A stretch of DNA of 64,000 nt from contig NZ_CAJQUM010000001.1 in NCBI RefSeq assembly GCF_907163265.1, positions 1,860,001 through 1,924,000 on the forward strand, given 5' to 3'. The translations under genes were made by a program, and so were the position numbers. The DNA comes from Georgfuchsia toluolica (GTDB taxonomy: Bacteria > Pseudomonadota > Gammaproteobacteria > Burkholderiales > Rhodocyclaceae). How positions within the stretch are numbered: the first letter of the stretch is position 1; each line of letters starts with the position of its first letter. Of the stretch, positions 1-8,922 are shown piece by piece. The notes under the pieces were generated by a model. It made no database searches, had not been told where the DNA came from, and saw nothing but the letters and a program-made list of their open reading frames with translations.

Positions 1-361
1 TGCAGTTCTTGATCTCGGCCGGCTCCGGTTTGTTTTCCGGCGGCAGGCACTTCACCGCATTGGTGATGCGGCAGTCCGTGAGCAGCAGGCCATCGTTACG
101 AGAGAGCGAAACCGGCCGGCTGGCAAAGCCAAACTGGTGCAGCGTCTCGTAAAGCAGGATACCGGCATAATCGCCGGTGAATGGACGGCCGCTGCGATTG
201 GCGCCGTGCATGCCGGGGGCGAGGCCGACGATCAGCAGCCGCGCCCGCTCGGCGCCGAAGGGTTCCACCGGTCGCGCGTGGTAATCCGGGTGTTTGTTGC
301 GGACGTCAGTGAGAAAATCGGCCAGCCGCGTGCAATCTTTGCAGTCAAGAAGGGGTTCCAT
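1..361 (-). CDS. Uracil-DNA glycosylase, family 4/5 type (3' part off the window)
   Basis: This is a partial gene whose first 120 codons lie in the window and which runs off the left edge. The start ATG is at 359-361. The protein begins MEPLLDCKDCTRLADFL and contains GLAPGMHGANRSGRPFTGDY, the signature of the Fe-S uracil-DNA glycosylases. The early CKDC pair would bind part of the 4Fe-4S cluster. The family removes uracil from DNA in base excision repair in the cytoplasm. The gene is head-to-head with earP, with only 18 bp between the two start codons, so their promoters must lie inside each other's coding region. The family call is firm from the motif. The exact subfamily (4 or 5) cannot be settled without the C-terminus. 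Confidence 0.85.
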   Translation of the reverse strand, partial: MEPLLDCKDCTRLADFLTDVRNKHPDYHARPVEPFGAERARLLIVGLAPGMHGANRSGRPFTGDYAGILLYETLHQFGFASRPVSLSRNDGLLLTDCRITNAVKCLPPENKPEPAEIKNC

Positions 362-379
362 TCGGCTAGGATACCAGCC

Positions 380-1504
380 ATGAAGCGTTCCTCAAGGTGG
401 GATATTTTTTGTACCGTCGTCGACAACTACGGCGACATCGGCGTCTGCTGGCGGTTGGCGCGGCAGCTCGCCCATGAACACGGCCGGCGCGTGCGGCTCT
501 GGGTCGATGACCTGACCCCGCTCGCCCGGCTGCGTCCGGATACCGATGCTGCGCGGGAAGCGCAAAACATCGACGGCGTGGATGTGCGCCACTGGCCCAA
601 GGACTTCCCCGCGACCGATGCGGCGGATGTCGCCGATGTGGTAATCGAAGCCTTCGCTTGTGAAATTCCCGAGAACTATCTTGCCGCGATGGCGCAATGC
701 AAGCGCGCCCCGGTCTGGATCAATCTCGAATACCTCAGCGCCGAAGCCTGGGTCGAGGGCGCACATGGCTTGGCCTCGCCGCATCCGCGCCTGCCGCTGA
801 CTAAACATTTTTTCTTTCCCGGCTTCACGCCCAATACCGGCGGCCTGATCAGGGAAGCGGATTACGATAAACGCGCAGCAGCTTTTGACGCGGCAGCATT
901 CCGCGCCAGCCTCGGCCTGCCAGCCCGGCGCGAGGGCGAATTCACCATCTCTCTGTTTGGCTACGAAAACCCGGCCCTGCCCGGACTGCTCGATGCCTGG
1001 GCGCACAGTGCACAACCGATTACCTGCCTCGTGCCGGAAGGCCTTCTGCTGCCTGACGTACAAGAGTACTTCGGCCATCATGAAACGCTGATGCAGCGCG
1101 GCCACCTGAGCGCACATGCGATCCCTTTTCTGCCGCAGCAGGACTACGACTGTCTGCTCTGGCTGTGCGACCTCAACTTCGTGCGCGGCGAGGATTCCTT
1201 CGTGCGCGCGCAGTGGGCGCAGAAGCCCTTGGTCTGGCACATCTACCCGCAGGCCGACGCGGCGCATCGCGTCAAGCTCGATGCATTTCTGGCGCGATAT
1301 CTGGAAGGCCTGCCAGCGGAAACCGCTAACGCCGCGAGCTATTTCTGGCAGGCATGGAATGAGGATGGCGATTCTGCTGCGGCGTGGCCCGCGTTCCACG
1401 CGGCATTGCCAGCCATGAAAGCGCATGCAAGACCCTGGGCGGAGCGAATAGCAGGCTCGGGGGATCTGGCCAGCAGGCTGCTGCGCCATGCCGAAGGTAG
1501 GTAG
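380..1504 (+). CDS. earP: EarP, EF-P arginine rhamnosyltransferase
   Basis: EarP uses dTDP-rhamnose to rhamnosylate Arg32 of elongation factor P, which lets EF-P rescue ribosomes stalled at polyproline. The protein has 374 residues, normal for the family, and starts WDIFCTVVDNYGDIGVCWRLARQ, the conserved N-terminal region of EarP. The C-terminal half has the conserved RGEDSFVRAQWA segment of the GT-B nucleotide-sugar site. The ATG at 380 is chosen because homology begins there and AGG at 368-370 can act as ribosome binding site; the open frame upstream is antisense to the glycosylase gene. Its substrate gene efp lies about 2.1 kb downstream on the same strand and carries Arg32, which supports the call. 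Two unrelated genes separate the pair. Confidence 0.95.
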   Translation: MKRSSRWDIFCTVVDNYGDIGVCWRLARQLAHEHGRRVRLWVDDLTPLARLRPDTDAAREAQNIDGVDVRHWPKDFPATDAADVADVVIEAFACEIPENYLAAMAQCKRAPVWINLEYLSAEAWVEGAHGLASPHPRLPLTKHFFFPGFTPNTGGLIREADYDKRAAAFDAAAFRASLGLPARREGEFTISLFGYENPALPGLLDAWAHSAQPITCLVPEGLLLPDVQEYFGHHETLMQRGHLSAHAIPFLPQQDYDCLLWLCDLNFVRGEDSFVRAQWAQKPLVWHIYPQADAAHRVKLDAFLARYLEGLPAETANAASYFWQAWNEDGDSAAAWPAFHAALPAMKAHARPWAERIAGSGDLASRLLRHAEGR

Positions 1505-1583
1505 TGCTCTCGGATTTAGGTGAGTCCGGTCATAGTCGCTTCACGATCCATTCCAGCCAGCCAGGATTCTGGAAAGCGGACGT

Positions 1584-2339
1584 TCAGCGATTACCGTCCT
1601 TGGGGAAATGCCTAATGAGATCATGCGCGGATTCTTCGACTATGCTTCTCAAGGGAACGTTTTCCTCACTGAACGAATCATGAGAAAGTGTTGACTCCTG
1701 GGAGCCTTCCCATGCAATCGAGCCGTCATTGCTGTCCCAGATTTGCAGGAAAAGACGAATTGCGCTTGACTTGGTTTCGATCATGCGTATTCCTAATAAC
1801 CCCCATCGGTCTTTGGATTCCTGCCGGAACGCACCCAATTTGACTTGAGCGATATAACGGGTTCCCGTCACTTTGGCCACTTTTTGGAGGGTTTCGCGCT
1901 CGAATATGCCAGTTAATAGGTAGTCTTCAAACATCTTCTTGTATTCGCTCGTAAGCCCAGCTCGATTTATCGCACTAAGTGTTTCTGCAAGGGAAACGAC
2001 ACGCATTCCTGGACGCATTTCTCGCAGGACTCCGGTAAACGCGAGTGCCAAGGCCTGTTTATCTTCTTCGTGCCCAGTTATCGAAGACGGCGTAATTATG
2101 GCGATTCCTGCCGCCTTAAAATCTTCGGACTGCAGATTGTTTGTCAGTACCTGGGTACCGGGATTAATCTGGGTGGTTTTACTGCGTTGTTCTGTTTTCG
2201 TCCGGATTTGTTGGTTGCTACAACTGGTTAGCAGTAACGCGAACGCGATTACCAAAAGGGTCAGCACTTGCTTCGGGATAGCAGCTAGCGCAATCACGGA
2301 TGGCGAAGTTCGACCCATTTGTTGATTCTCCGGTTTCAT
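1584..2339 (-). CDS. Putative lipoprotein of unknown function
   Basis: The protein has 251 residues. A positively charged N-terminus and a hydrophobic segment (about residues 25-37) are followed by LLTSC, a lipobox with Cys40 as the predicted lipidated residue. This would make it a membrane-anchored lipoprotein facing the periplasm. The ATG at 2339 is preferred because GGAAGGGG lies just before it; a longer frame upstream has no such site. The rest is soluble, with a mixed alpha/beta look (VRYIAQVKLGAF-like strand, then a helical C-terminus). It loosely recalls CsgG/LpoB-type periplasmic lipoproteins, but I see no diagnostic motif and give no function. It is a single gene convergent with earP. 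Confidence 0.7.
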   Translation of the reverse strand: MKPENQQMGRTSPSVIALAAIPKQVLTLLVIAFALLLTSCSNQQIRTKTEQRSKTTQINPGTQVLTNNLQSEDFKAAGIAIITPSSITGHEEDKQALALAFTGVLREMRPGMRVVSLAETLSAINRAGLTSEYKKMFEDYLLTGIFERETLQKVAKVTGTRYIAQVKLGAFRQESKDRWGLLGIRMIETKSSAIRLFLQIWDSNDGSIAWEGSQESTLSHDSFSEENVPLRSIVEESAHDLIRHFPKDGNR

Positions 2340-2678
2340 TCCACGCCCCTTCCACTGTGCCAATTCAAATAGGACCAAAAAGTCATCCGAGCGTTCGGTC
2401 CAAGTGGAGTATGGCGCAAAGCGTGGCATCAGTCATGTTTGCATCCTGTTACCATTCAAATTGGAAGCTAATTCGGAATGACCGGAAGTGACCGATTTCC
2501 GTATCATGACAAATGATAGTCCATAAACGTTCACTACCCATGGGCGTACTTAAGGCGCCGGGATGGCTTTTCGTTCGGGTCGGGAAATTCTTGTCCTTAC
2601 ACGTGCGGGTGATGCGGAAATCGGATTTTCTGTGTGAGGTCAGCGATAAAACCTGGCATTGACCGGAGTGCGACGGTC

Positions 2679-3164
2679 ATGGATACTTTGTTTGATGTGG
2701 TTGAATTTCCTATCCTTGTGACGACCTTCTGGACATGGGCCTCCATCGTCGGGCTGTCGATGACCCCCAACCTGATACTGGGGCCATCGGCGGCGGTTGG
2801 CGTGGGCATCGCGGCGCACTACAGCCCGTGGATACTCCTGCCGGTGGTTGCGACGGCGAGCTGCCTTGAAGGGCTCGTCGTCGCCTGGCTCGCCGGCGAG
2901 AGCACGCGGATCGGTTTCATCGGCCGGTGGGTCGCACGTCTGCGCACGCCGAGGGGCGTGGCGTTAGCCAACAGGTGGGGAGTCTGGGGCGGCCTCACCC
3001 TCGGCTGCGCCCTGGTCGGCCAGGAGCCGATCCTGGTGGCACTGCGCTGGCTGGGCGTCGAAATGCGCCGCATCTGGTTGCCGCTGGCGGCAAGCAACGC
3101 GGTCTTCGCGATCCTCTACTACGTGATCGTGTGGGCCGGTCTGCACCAGGTCGCGAACCTCTGA
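2679..3164 (+). CDS. Small integral membrane protein, unknown
   Basis: The protein has 161 residues with four to five hydrophobic segments (roughly residues 8-28, 32-50, 52-75, 98-116, 130-155), so it is very likely an inner-membrane protein. The overall plan, with a glycine/proline-rich first loop (MTPNLILGPSAAVGVG) and a short charged cytoplasmic stretch (RWVARLRTPRG), recalls small multidrug-export or DedA-like proteins. I see no signature that proves either. The ATG at 2679 begins the hydrophobic protein; an upstream ATG in frame at 2634 would add 15 polar residues. It lies between the lipoprotein gene and efp without evident operon partners. Confidence 0.6.
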   Translation: MDTLFDVVEFPILVTTFWTWASIVGLSMTPNLILGPSAAVGVGIAAHYSPWILLPVVATASCLEGLVVAWLAGESTRIGFIGRWVARLRTPRGVALANRWGVWGGLTLGCALVGQEPILVALRWLGVEMRRIWLPLAASNAVFAILYYVIVWAGLHQVANL

Positions 3165-3642
3165 GCCCACCCTGCGCTACGTGGCATGACTGCCGCCGAT
3201 GCCATCCGCGTTTAGCGGTTCCCGGGGTTGTGTGGCAGAAGAGCCTGGTGTTGTCGATCGGATCGCGTGCTGCGTGTTATTCCGCAAATGGAATGGCAAC
3301 CGGTCTGGGGCCTGCTGCGCGGATTGTAGGGAGCTGGAGATTCGCCCGGACTGGCGACCACTTTGCCCGCCGCCATTCTTGCCGCGATCGATGAGTCCTC
3401 GGCCATTCCCTTCGGAAAGCTTCGGGAATCCAGCCGTAGCGCTTGATCTTGCGGTTCATGCGGTTTCCTCCCGGACATATCGGATTGCGGGTCCCGATTA
3501 TTCATCGCGGATGGAAATATACCGCTGGTATTTGACGATTGCAAGTCTGGCCGGAGCGGCCACATGATGGCGCAAAAGCAGCAGGAAGGGTAAAATCGCG
3601 CGCTTCGAAAATTTTCGCAAATTCCGTCCAAGGCTTCCCATC
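3165..3642. other. Intergenic stretch without a supported gene
   Basis: There are 478 bases between the membrane-protein gene and efp. Several open frames overlap here on both strands, but none has convincing codon use or a recognisable domain. A minus-strand reading at 3277-3459 begins MNRKIKRYGWIPE, which resembles the first residues of some C1-type cysteine peptidases, but it loses the resemblance at once. The last part must hold the efp promoter. Confidence 0.4.
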
Positions 3643-4203
3643 ATGAAAATCGCTCAAGAACTCCGCTCCGGCAACGTCATACTGGTCGGCGGCACGCCGC
3701 TGGTAGTGCAAAAGGCCGAGTACAACAAAGGTGGCCGCAGTTCCGCCGTGGTCAAGATGAAAATGAAGAACCTGCTCTCCGGCGCGCCGAGCGAGGCGAT
3801 CTACAAGGCCGACGACAAGTTCGAACTGATACAACTGGAACGCAAGGAAGTCACCTACTCCTACTTCGCCGACCCGCTCTATGTCTTCATGGACGCCGAC
3901 TACAACCAGTACGAAGTCGAAGCCGAGAACATGGGCGATGCGCTGAACTACATCGAGGACGGTCTCGCCTGCGAAGTGGTGTTCTATGACGGCAAGGCGA
4001 TTTCGGTTCAAATGCCGAATTCCGTGGTGCGCGAAGTCATCTACACGGAACCCGCCGTCAAGGGCGACACTTCGGGCAAGGTGATGAAGCCGGCCAAGAT
4101 CAACACCGGCTTCGTACTGCCGGTGCCGCTTTTCGTCGGTACCGGTGACAAGATCGAAATCGACACCCGCACCGGCGAATACCGCAACCGCGTGATGAAG
4201 TAA
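3643..4203 (+). CDS. efp: Translation elongation factor P (Arg32 type)
   Basis: EF-P binds between the P and E sites of the ribosome and relieves stalling at consecutive prolines. The protein has 186 residues with the usual three beta-barrel domains, and the C-terminus ends in [10 protein letters not shown]. The tip of the domain I loop reads KGGRSS with Arg at position 32, where the Lys-modified classes have lysine. Arg32 marks the EarP-rhamnosylated class, and earP is present at 380-1504. It is the last core gene before the proposed island border at 4311. A GC-rich inverted repeat just after the stop (4210-4227) could serve as a weak terminator. Confidence 0.97.
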   Translation: MKIAQELRSGNVILVGGTPLVVQKAEYNKGGRSSAVVKMKMKNLLSGAPSEAIYKADDKFELIQLERKEVTYSYFADPLYVFMDADYNQYEVEAENMGDALNYIEDGLACEVVFYDGKAISVQMPNSVVREVIYTEPAVKGDTSGKVMKPAKINTGFVLPVPLFVGTGDKIEIDTRTGEYRNRVMK

Positions 4204-4310
4204 GTTTGCCCGGCCGAGTCAGGCCGGAGCAAGATGCGGATCGATTGATGCGGAACTTGGCTGGGGCCTGATAGGCGTTAGCGGTCACTTTCGCTGAAAC
4301 GCTGTCCTAC

Positions 4311-4355
4311 TGGTCGGGGCGGCGGGATTCAAACTCACGACCCGTTGCACCCCAT
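4311..4355 (-). repeat. Decayed copy of the 3' part of tRNA-Pro(GGG): candidate attachment-site repeat
   Basis: These 45 bases match positions 49966-50010, the 3' part (anticodon loop to CCA end) of the intact tRNA-Pro(GGG), with a few substitutions, and lie in the same orientation. The shared stretch includes TGGTCGGGGCGGCGGGATTC. Similarity stops inside the anticodon stem-loop at the run CACCCCAT. Tyrosine integrases often use tRNA 3' ends as attB, leaving such partial copies at the far end of an island. The repeat lies directly after efp and directly before accessory genes. Confidence 0.85.
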
Positions 4356-4476
4356 TAATTAATATGGTCGGACTCCTCACCTACCCGGAACTGCGTGGCC
4401 AGCCTGAAAATATCATCCGGCGTTGTCTCGACCTGATCATCCGGCAGTAATGGTTCGCACCCGAAGCTCGGCAGGC

Positions 4477-4731
4477 TTAGGTTTCAAGTAGATCTCGCAG
4501 CTTCACCTTGCTTTGTCGGGGCTGACCACTGGGACGAATGAGGTAGGCTGCATTGACTTGAACTTTCAAAAGTTCAATCGTCTCTAACAGGCTGTTGTAT
4601 GTATCGAGCGACATTACGACAGCGCCCGGCGCATCCCGCCGGGTGATTACAGATACGTCCGCATCGGATACGGCCTGGTCAATCACCCGCTTCAAGTTAT
4701 TGCGAGCTTCCGAATACTGCAAGAAACGCAT
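4477..4731 (-). CDS. Phd/YefM-type antitoxin, no toxin gene beside it
   Basis: The protein has 84 residues. It starts MRFLQYSEARNNLKRVIDQA and continues with VSVITRRDAPGAVVMSLDTYNSLLET, the pattern of the Phd/YefM/RelB-fold DNA-binding antitoxins. The family represses its own operon and neutralises a RelE/YoeB- or Doc-type toxin. The ATG at 4731 is chosen because family homology begins there. The toxin would be expected just downstream on the minus strand (before 4477), but only about 120 bases separate this gene from the tRNA repeat and no toxin-like frame is visible. It may be an orphan left from a mobile element, or may work with a distant toxin. Confidence 0.8.
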   Translation of the reverse strand: MRFLQYSEARNNLKRVIDQAVSDADVSVITRRDAPGAVVMSLDTYNSLLETIELLKVQVNAAYLIRPSGQPRQSKVKLRDLLET

Positions 4732-4910
4732 TGAAATCCCTATTTGTTCAATACCGAGTGGAACTGCTGGCCCATGAGAAGTTCCCTCAAATTGTCTTCT
4801 GTACCGCAGCAAGCCTCATTCATTTCGTCTAAACTGATTTTATTGCTCTCGTTATTTCCGACTTGATTTCCCGGTGGCGTCCATAAGTGAACACACGCCG
4901 CACCTGCTAT

Positions 4911-5942
4911 CTATACGGAAGCAACTTCGCACAAGCGCAGGCCCTGTTCAATCCAGTCCGGCTCAATCTCCTGCCCAATAAACACAAGCAAAGTGCGCCG
5001 GGGTTCATAAGCGCGCCATATCGTGCCTCCAGTGATTTGCAGAAGGCTCTGCACGCCTTGCACGACTAGCCGCGGGCGCTGATGCTCTGCAAAGACGATA
5101 CCTTTGTAACGCCAGAGGCGGGGGCCATAATGTCGCTGAGCCACATCAAAAAACTGATTCAAGCGTTCGAGATCGAGTGGGCGATCAGACTCGAAGACAC
5201 AGGACACCACATCGCCGGTGTGATGCGGCACTACATGAGAATAGCGGTTACCCGATGTCATACGGTAGCCATGAAGTTGCTTCAACTCCATCAATGGTAC
5301 GTAATCAAAGCTATAGGCACTTGCATCGAACAACAGCTTCAACACGTCAGCTATAGGCGCATGATGCAGGTCTAACGGAAGCAACTCCGCTCGTGGATTC
5401 ATATCCACTAGACGACTTTCCACAGCCTCAAGCTGGGTGGACGTGACAAGGTCACACTTGGTCAGCAGCAGCCGATCAGCATAGGCTATCTGGGCCTTGT
5501 TTTCGACCCTGTCCAGTTGTGAGAAAAAATGCACGCTATCGACCAGCGCAATAACGCCGTCGAGATGAAACTTCGTCAGGATTGCGGTCTCGGCGAGGAA
5601 AGTCTGGATGACAGGCCCTGGATCAGCAATGCCGGTCGTCTCGATAAGTACCCGATCAAAAACAAAACCACCGGCTTCAGCGCTTGTGCTCAATGTCTGC
5701 AAGGATTTTGCAAGGTCACCCCGTACCGTGCAACACAGACAACCGTTCGCAAGCTGTATGATTGTTTCATTCCCTCCGGTGACAAGAAACTCCGCATCGA
5801 CGCCTACAGCGCCGAATTCATTTTCAATTACTGCGAGGCGCTCACCATGCAGTTCGCGCAAAACACGGTTGAGCAACGTTGTTTTGCCGCTACCCAGGAA
5901 GCCGGTAATGACCGTAACCGGTGTTGTGATATGCGCCACCAT
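4911..5942 (-). CDS. CobW/YjiA-family G3E GTPase, putative metallochaperone
   Basis: The protein has 343 residues. The P-loop GFLGSGKTTLLNR lies at about residues 11-23, the GCLCC metal-binding motif (CxCC) follows near residue 65, and the guanine-specificity TKCD motif comes later, then a CobW C-terminal domain. The family uses GTP to deliver metals (Zn, Co, Ni or Fe) to target enzymes. The ATG at 5942 has AAGG upstream and sits at the family N-terminus. It follows the BKACE gene on the same strand with a 187-bp gap. It could serve a metal enzyme of this island (acetophenone carboxylase, BKACE), but this is inference; general zinc homeostasis is the alternative. Confidence 0.9.
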   Translation of the reverse strand: MVAHITTPVTVITGFLGSGKTTLLNRVLRELHGERLAVIENEFGAVGVDAEFLVTGGNETIIQLANGCLCCTVRGDLAKSLQTLSTSAEAGGFVFDRVLIETTGIADPGPVIQTFLAETAILTKFHLDGVIALVDSVHFFSQLDRVENKAQIAYADRLLLTKCDLVTSTQLEAVESRLVDMNPRAELLPLDLHHAPIADVLKLLFDASAYSFDYVPLMELKQLHGYRMTSGNRYSHVVPHHTGDVVSCVFESDRPLDLERLNQFFDVAQRHYGPRLWRYKGIVFAEHQRPRLVVQGVQSLLQITGGTIWRAYEPRRTLLVFIGQEIEPDWIEQGLRLCEVASV

Positions 5943-6129
5943 GATTTTTACCTTACTCCGTTCTCCATTGCAGGCGCGCGGCATGCTCCAAGGCGCCTCG
6001 GAAACATACGTCCCTGCTTTCTGCAGAGCTTCAGCTTGGCCGCATGGAACCCCGTATATTGTCGGTGGCCCAATGGCAAAGAACTACTATCTAATCAATA
6101 AATATCAGCCCTTGCCATGACGCTGTGTT

Positions 6130-7038
6130 TTAAGTCTGCCGGCGGGGTAAGCCCATGATCTCGCGCGCTTCAACAGCGGTGGCTGGTTCCATCCCCATTT
6201 CTCTGATAATACGCACGATCCGCTCGGTGAGTTGAACGTTGGTCGCAAGCACGCCATCCGAGTAATACAGATTGTCTTCCAAACCAACGCGCGCATGACC
6301 ACCCAGCAGCAACGAATTTATTCCTGATGGCAGTTGCGCCGGGCCAATTCCGCTCACGCAGAAGATGGCTTCCTTGGGCAACAGGTCTACCATGTTTTGC
6401 AAAAAGCGCGGGGTGTAGGGCATGGCGTTCTGAAATCCGCGGTGCGCACCCAGTACCAGGTTGATGAAATATGGCGGCTCGTCTACGCCGCTTTCAATTA
6501 GCGTGGTGACGTCTTGCAGAATATGGGTTGGACTGAACACTTCCCACTCTGGCTTGATCCCCAACTCCTTCATCTTCAGCGCCAACTCGCGGCAACGGGC
6601 AGGAGGAGTATTCATCAGTATCTCGCGGCCATCGAACGAGGCATTGATCGTGGTCGCGTCCAGCGTACACATTTCGGCGCCCGCATCGAGTCCTTTCAAC
6701 CGCTCGTCCCACAAAATTTCCCAGTAGCCGTTAGGCGCTTGCCGCACCATATCCCCATTAACGCCGCCGCCAGTGGAGTTGTTGATGACAATGTCGCATT
6801 TGGCGCGAATGCGCTCATTGATATCGCGGTAAATCGCCGGATCGCAGGTGGCTGCGTCATCAGGCCGCCGGGCGTGGAGGGCTACAACGCTGGCTCCTGC
6901 GTTATAACAATCGACCACATCCCTGGCGATCTCATTGGGTTGCGTCGGCAGATGCGGATTTTGCTTCTTGCTGGCCATGCCGCCAGTAGGCGCAATGGTA
7001 ACTATGATTTTTCGCTTGTTCATGTTTGTCTCATCCAT
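6130..7038 (-). CDS. DUF849 beta-keto acid cleavage enzyme (BKACE)
   Basis: BKACE enzymes condense a beta-keto acid with acetyl-CoA and split the product into acetoacetate and a new acyl-CoA. The protein has 302 residues with a TIM-barrel layout. Features seen are TIAPTGG near the start, NNSTGGG at 86-92, and VGLEDN with Glu254, the conserved metal-site glutamate. The usual HLH metal motif reads A53-L54-H55, so the first metal-ligand histidine is replaced by alanine. The gene is last in the apcABCDE-ped run, where a benzoylacetate-CoA ligase would otherwise be expected. I infer that it converts benzoylacetate plus acetyl-CoA to benzoyl-CoA plus acetoacetate. The start may be Met1 (7038) or Met6 (7023). 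Confidence 0.9.
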   Translation of the reverse strand: MDETNMNKRKIIVTIAPTGGMASKKQNPHLPTQPNEIARDVVDCYNAGASVVALHARRPDDAATCDPAIYRDINERIRAKCDIVINNSTGGGVNGDMVRQAPNGYWEILWDERLKGLDAGAEMCTLDATTINASFDGREILMNTPPARCRELALKMKELGIKPEWEVFSPTHILQDVTTLIESGVDEPPYFINLVLGAHRGFQNAMPYTPRFLQNMVDLLPKEAIFCVSGIGPAQLPSGINSLLLGGHARVGLEDNLYYSDGVLATNVQLTERIVRIIREMGMEPATAVEAREIMGLPRRQT

Positions 7039-7090
7039 TCTGGGTTGTTATTCCTTCGCTTTGGCGCAGGGATAACAACAATTACGGTGT

Positions 7091-7972
<882 letters not shown>

Positions 7973-7977
7973 TCAAA

Positions 7978-8898
7978 TTATTCAGTAGGGGTACATACGC
8001 GGCGCACGTGGCCCAACAATTCGGCCAATTCGGAATCAGCGGGTACCTCTGAAGAGGTCGTGACGATGCGCTCATTAGACTCCCCCCCCGGCAACAGGCC
8101 CCAGCGCGTGGGGTCTCCTGCCCAGGCGCGCCCATACGCACGTGCAGGCGGTTTCTCGTCAGGGCGCGAAAGACAAGGCACTGCCTGCATCGGCCAAGCT
8201 GAAGGTGCCACACCCTCGTCGCACACCAGCAGCGGTGGAATGCGATGGAAACGTGCAACATTTCCAGAGGTTCCCAGCGCGTCTTTCCAATAGTCTTCCG
8301 CACCAATCGCTGCTTGTGACTCGTGCAACTGGATTACGTGCGCACCTGCCTCGGCATACAAGCGCACCAATACCGCAAGCAGCCGGCCGACGAACTCGTA
8401 CAGCGTTTCATCGTCGCCAACCGCTTTTGCCTGGCGAAGCTGGGCAGCCAGTGTCGCCGGCCCTGTCAAGGCTGCAACGATCACGGGATCGCTGCTGTCG
8501 GCGGTAGCGAACTGGCGCACTGCGTCAATAGATGCGTTAAGGCGTCCAGAAGCTAAAAGTGCATCCGGTTCGATGTTGGCTCCCGCCACATTGCATTCAG
8601 CACTTGGCATCAACTGCGGTGGCCAAACATCGGCATTCACTGGCACTCCAAGTGCCTCTATCTCCATAAGGGAAGGAACCGCACATACCGCTGTGGCAAG
8701 GCCGAGCATGCGCCGCAGTTCCGAAACATTCTTGCGCAACCGTATTGAATTGCGCACCATCTCCGGTACGGTGATCGCTTCGATCTGCGCCGCAACTCCA
8801 AACACGAGTGGCGCGAACAGGGGCGCGTGTGGCTTGCCGACATTGCGCGCCAATTCCTGCATGCGCTTCCGCCACACGGCTCCCGTTATCTCGTTCAT
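7978..8898 (-). CDS. apcE: Acetophenone carboxylase, epsilon subunit
   Basis: ApcE is the detachable 34-kDa subunit that must join the ApcABCD core for acetophenone carboxylase to work. The protein has 306 residues (about 33 kDa), matching that size. It has a TIM-barrel-like look of the uroporphyrinogen decarboxylase/methionine synthase type, with segments such as PVIVAALTGPATLAAQL and YAEAGAHVIQLHE. It follows apcD with a 24-bp gap and precedes ped. The assignment rests mostly on position after apcABCD and on size; sequence alone would give only a UroD-like protein. Confidence 0.85.
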   Translation of the reverse strand: MNEITGAVWRKRMQELARNVGKPHAPLFAPLVFGVAAQIEAITVPEMVRNSIRLRKNVSELRRMLGLATAVCAVPSLMEIEALGVPVNADVWPPQLMPSAECNVAGANIEPDALLASGRLNASIDAVRQFATADSSDPVIVAALTGPATLAAQLRQAKAVGDDETLYEFVGRLLAVLVRLYAEAGAHVIQLHESQAAIGAEDYWKDALGTSGNVARFHRIPPLLVCDEGVAPSAWPMQAVPCLSRPDEKPPARAYGRAWAGDPTRWGLLPGGESNERIVTTSSEVPADSELAELLGHVRRVCTPTE

Positions 8899-8922
8899 CG
8901 CTGTCTTTTCTTTCCTGTGCGG

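Noticed and set aside
137-379. Upstream extension of the earP reading frame by 81 codons
   Set aside because: It is antisense to the uracil-DNA glycosylase gene, and EarP homology begins at the ATG at 380.
3277-3459. Minus-strand frame starting MNRKIKRYGWIPE, like the start of a C1-type cysteine peptidase
   Set aside because: The resemblance covers only about a dozen residues and no catalytic part is present; too weak to call a pseudogene.
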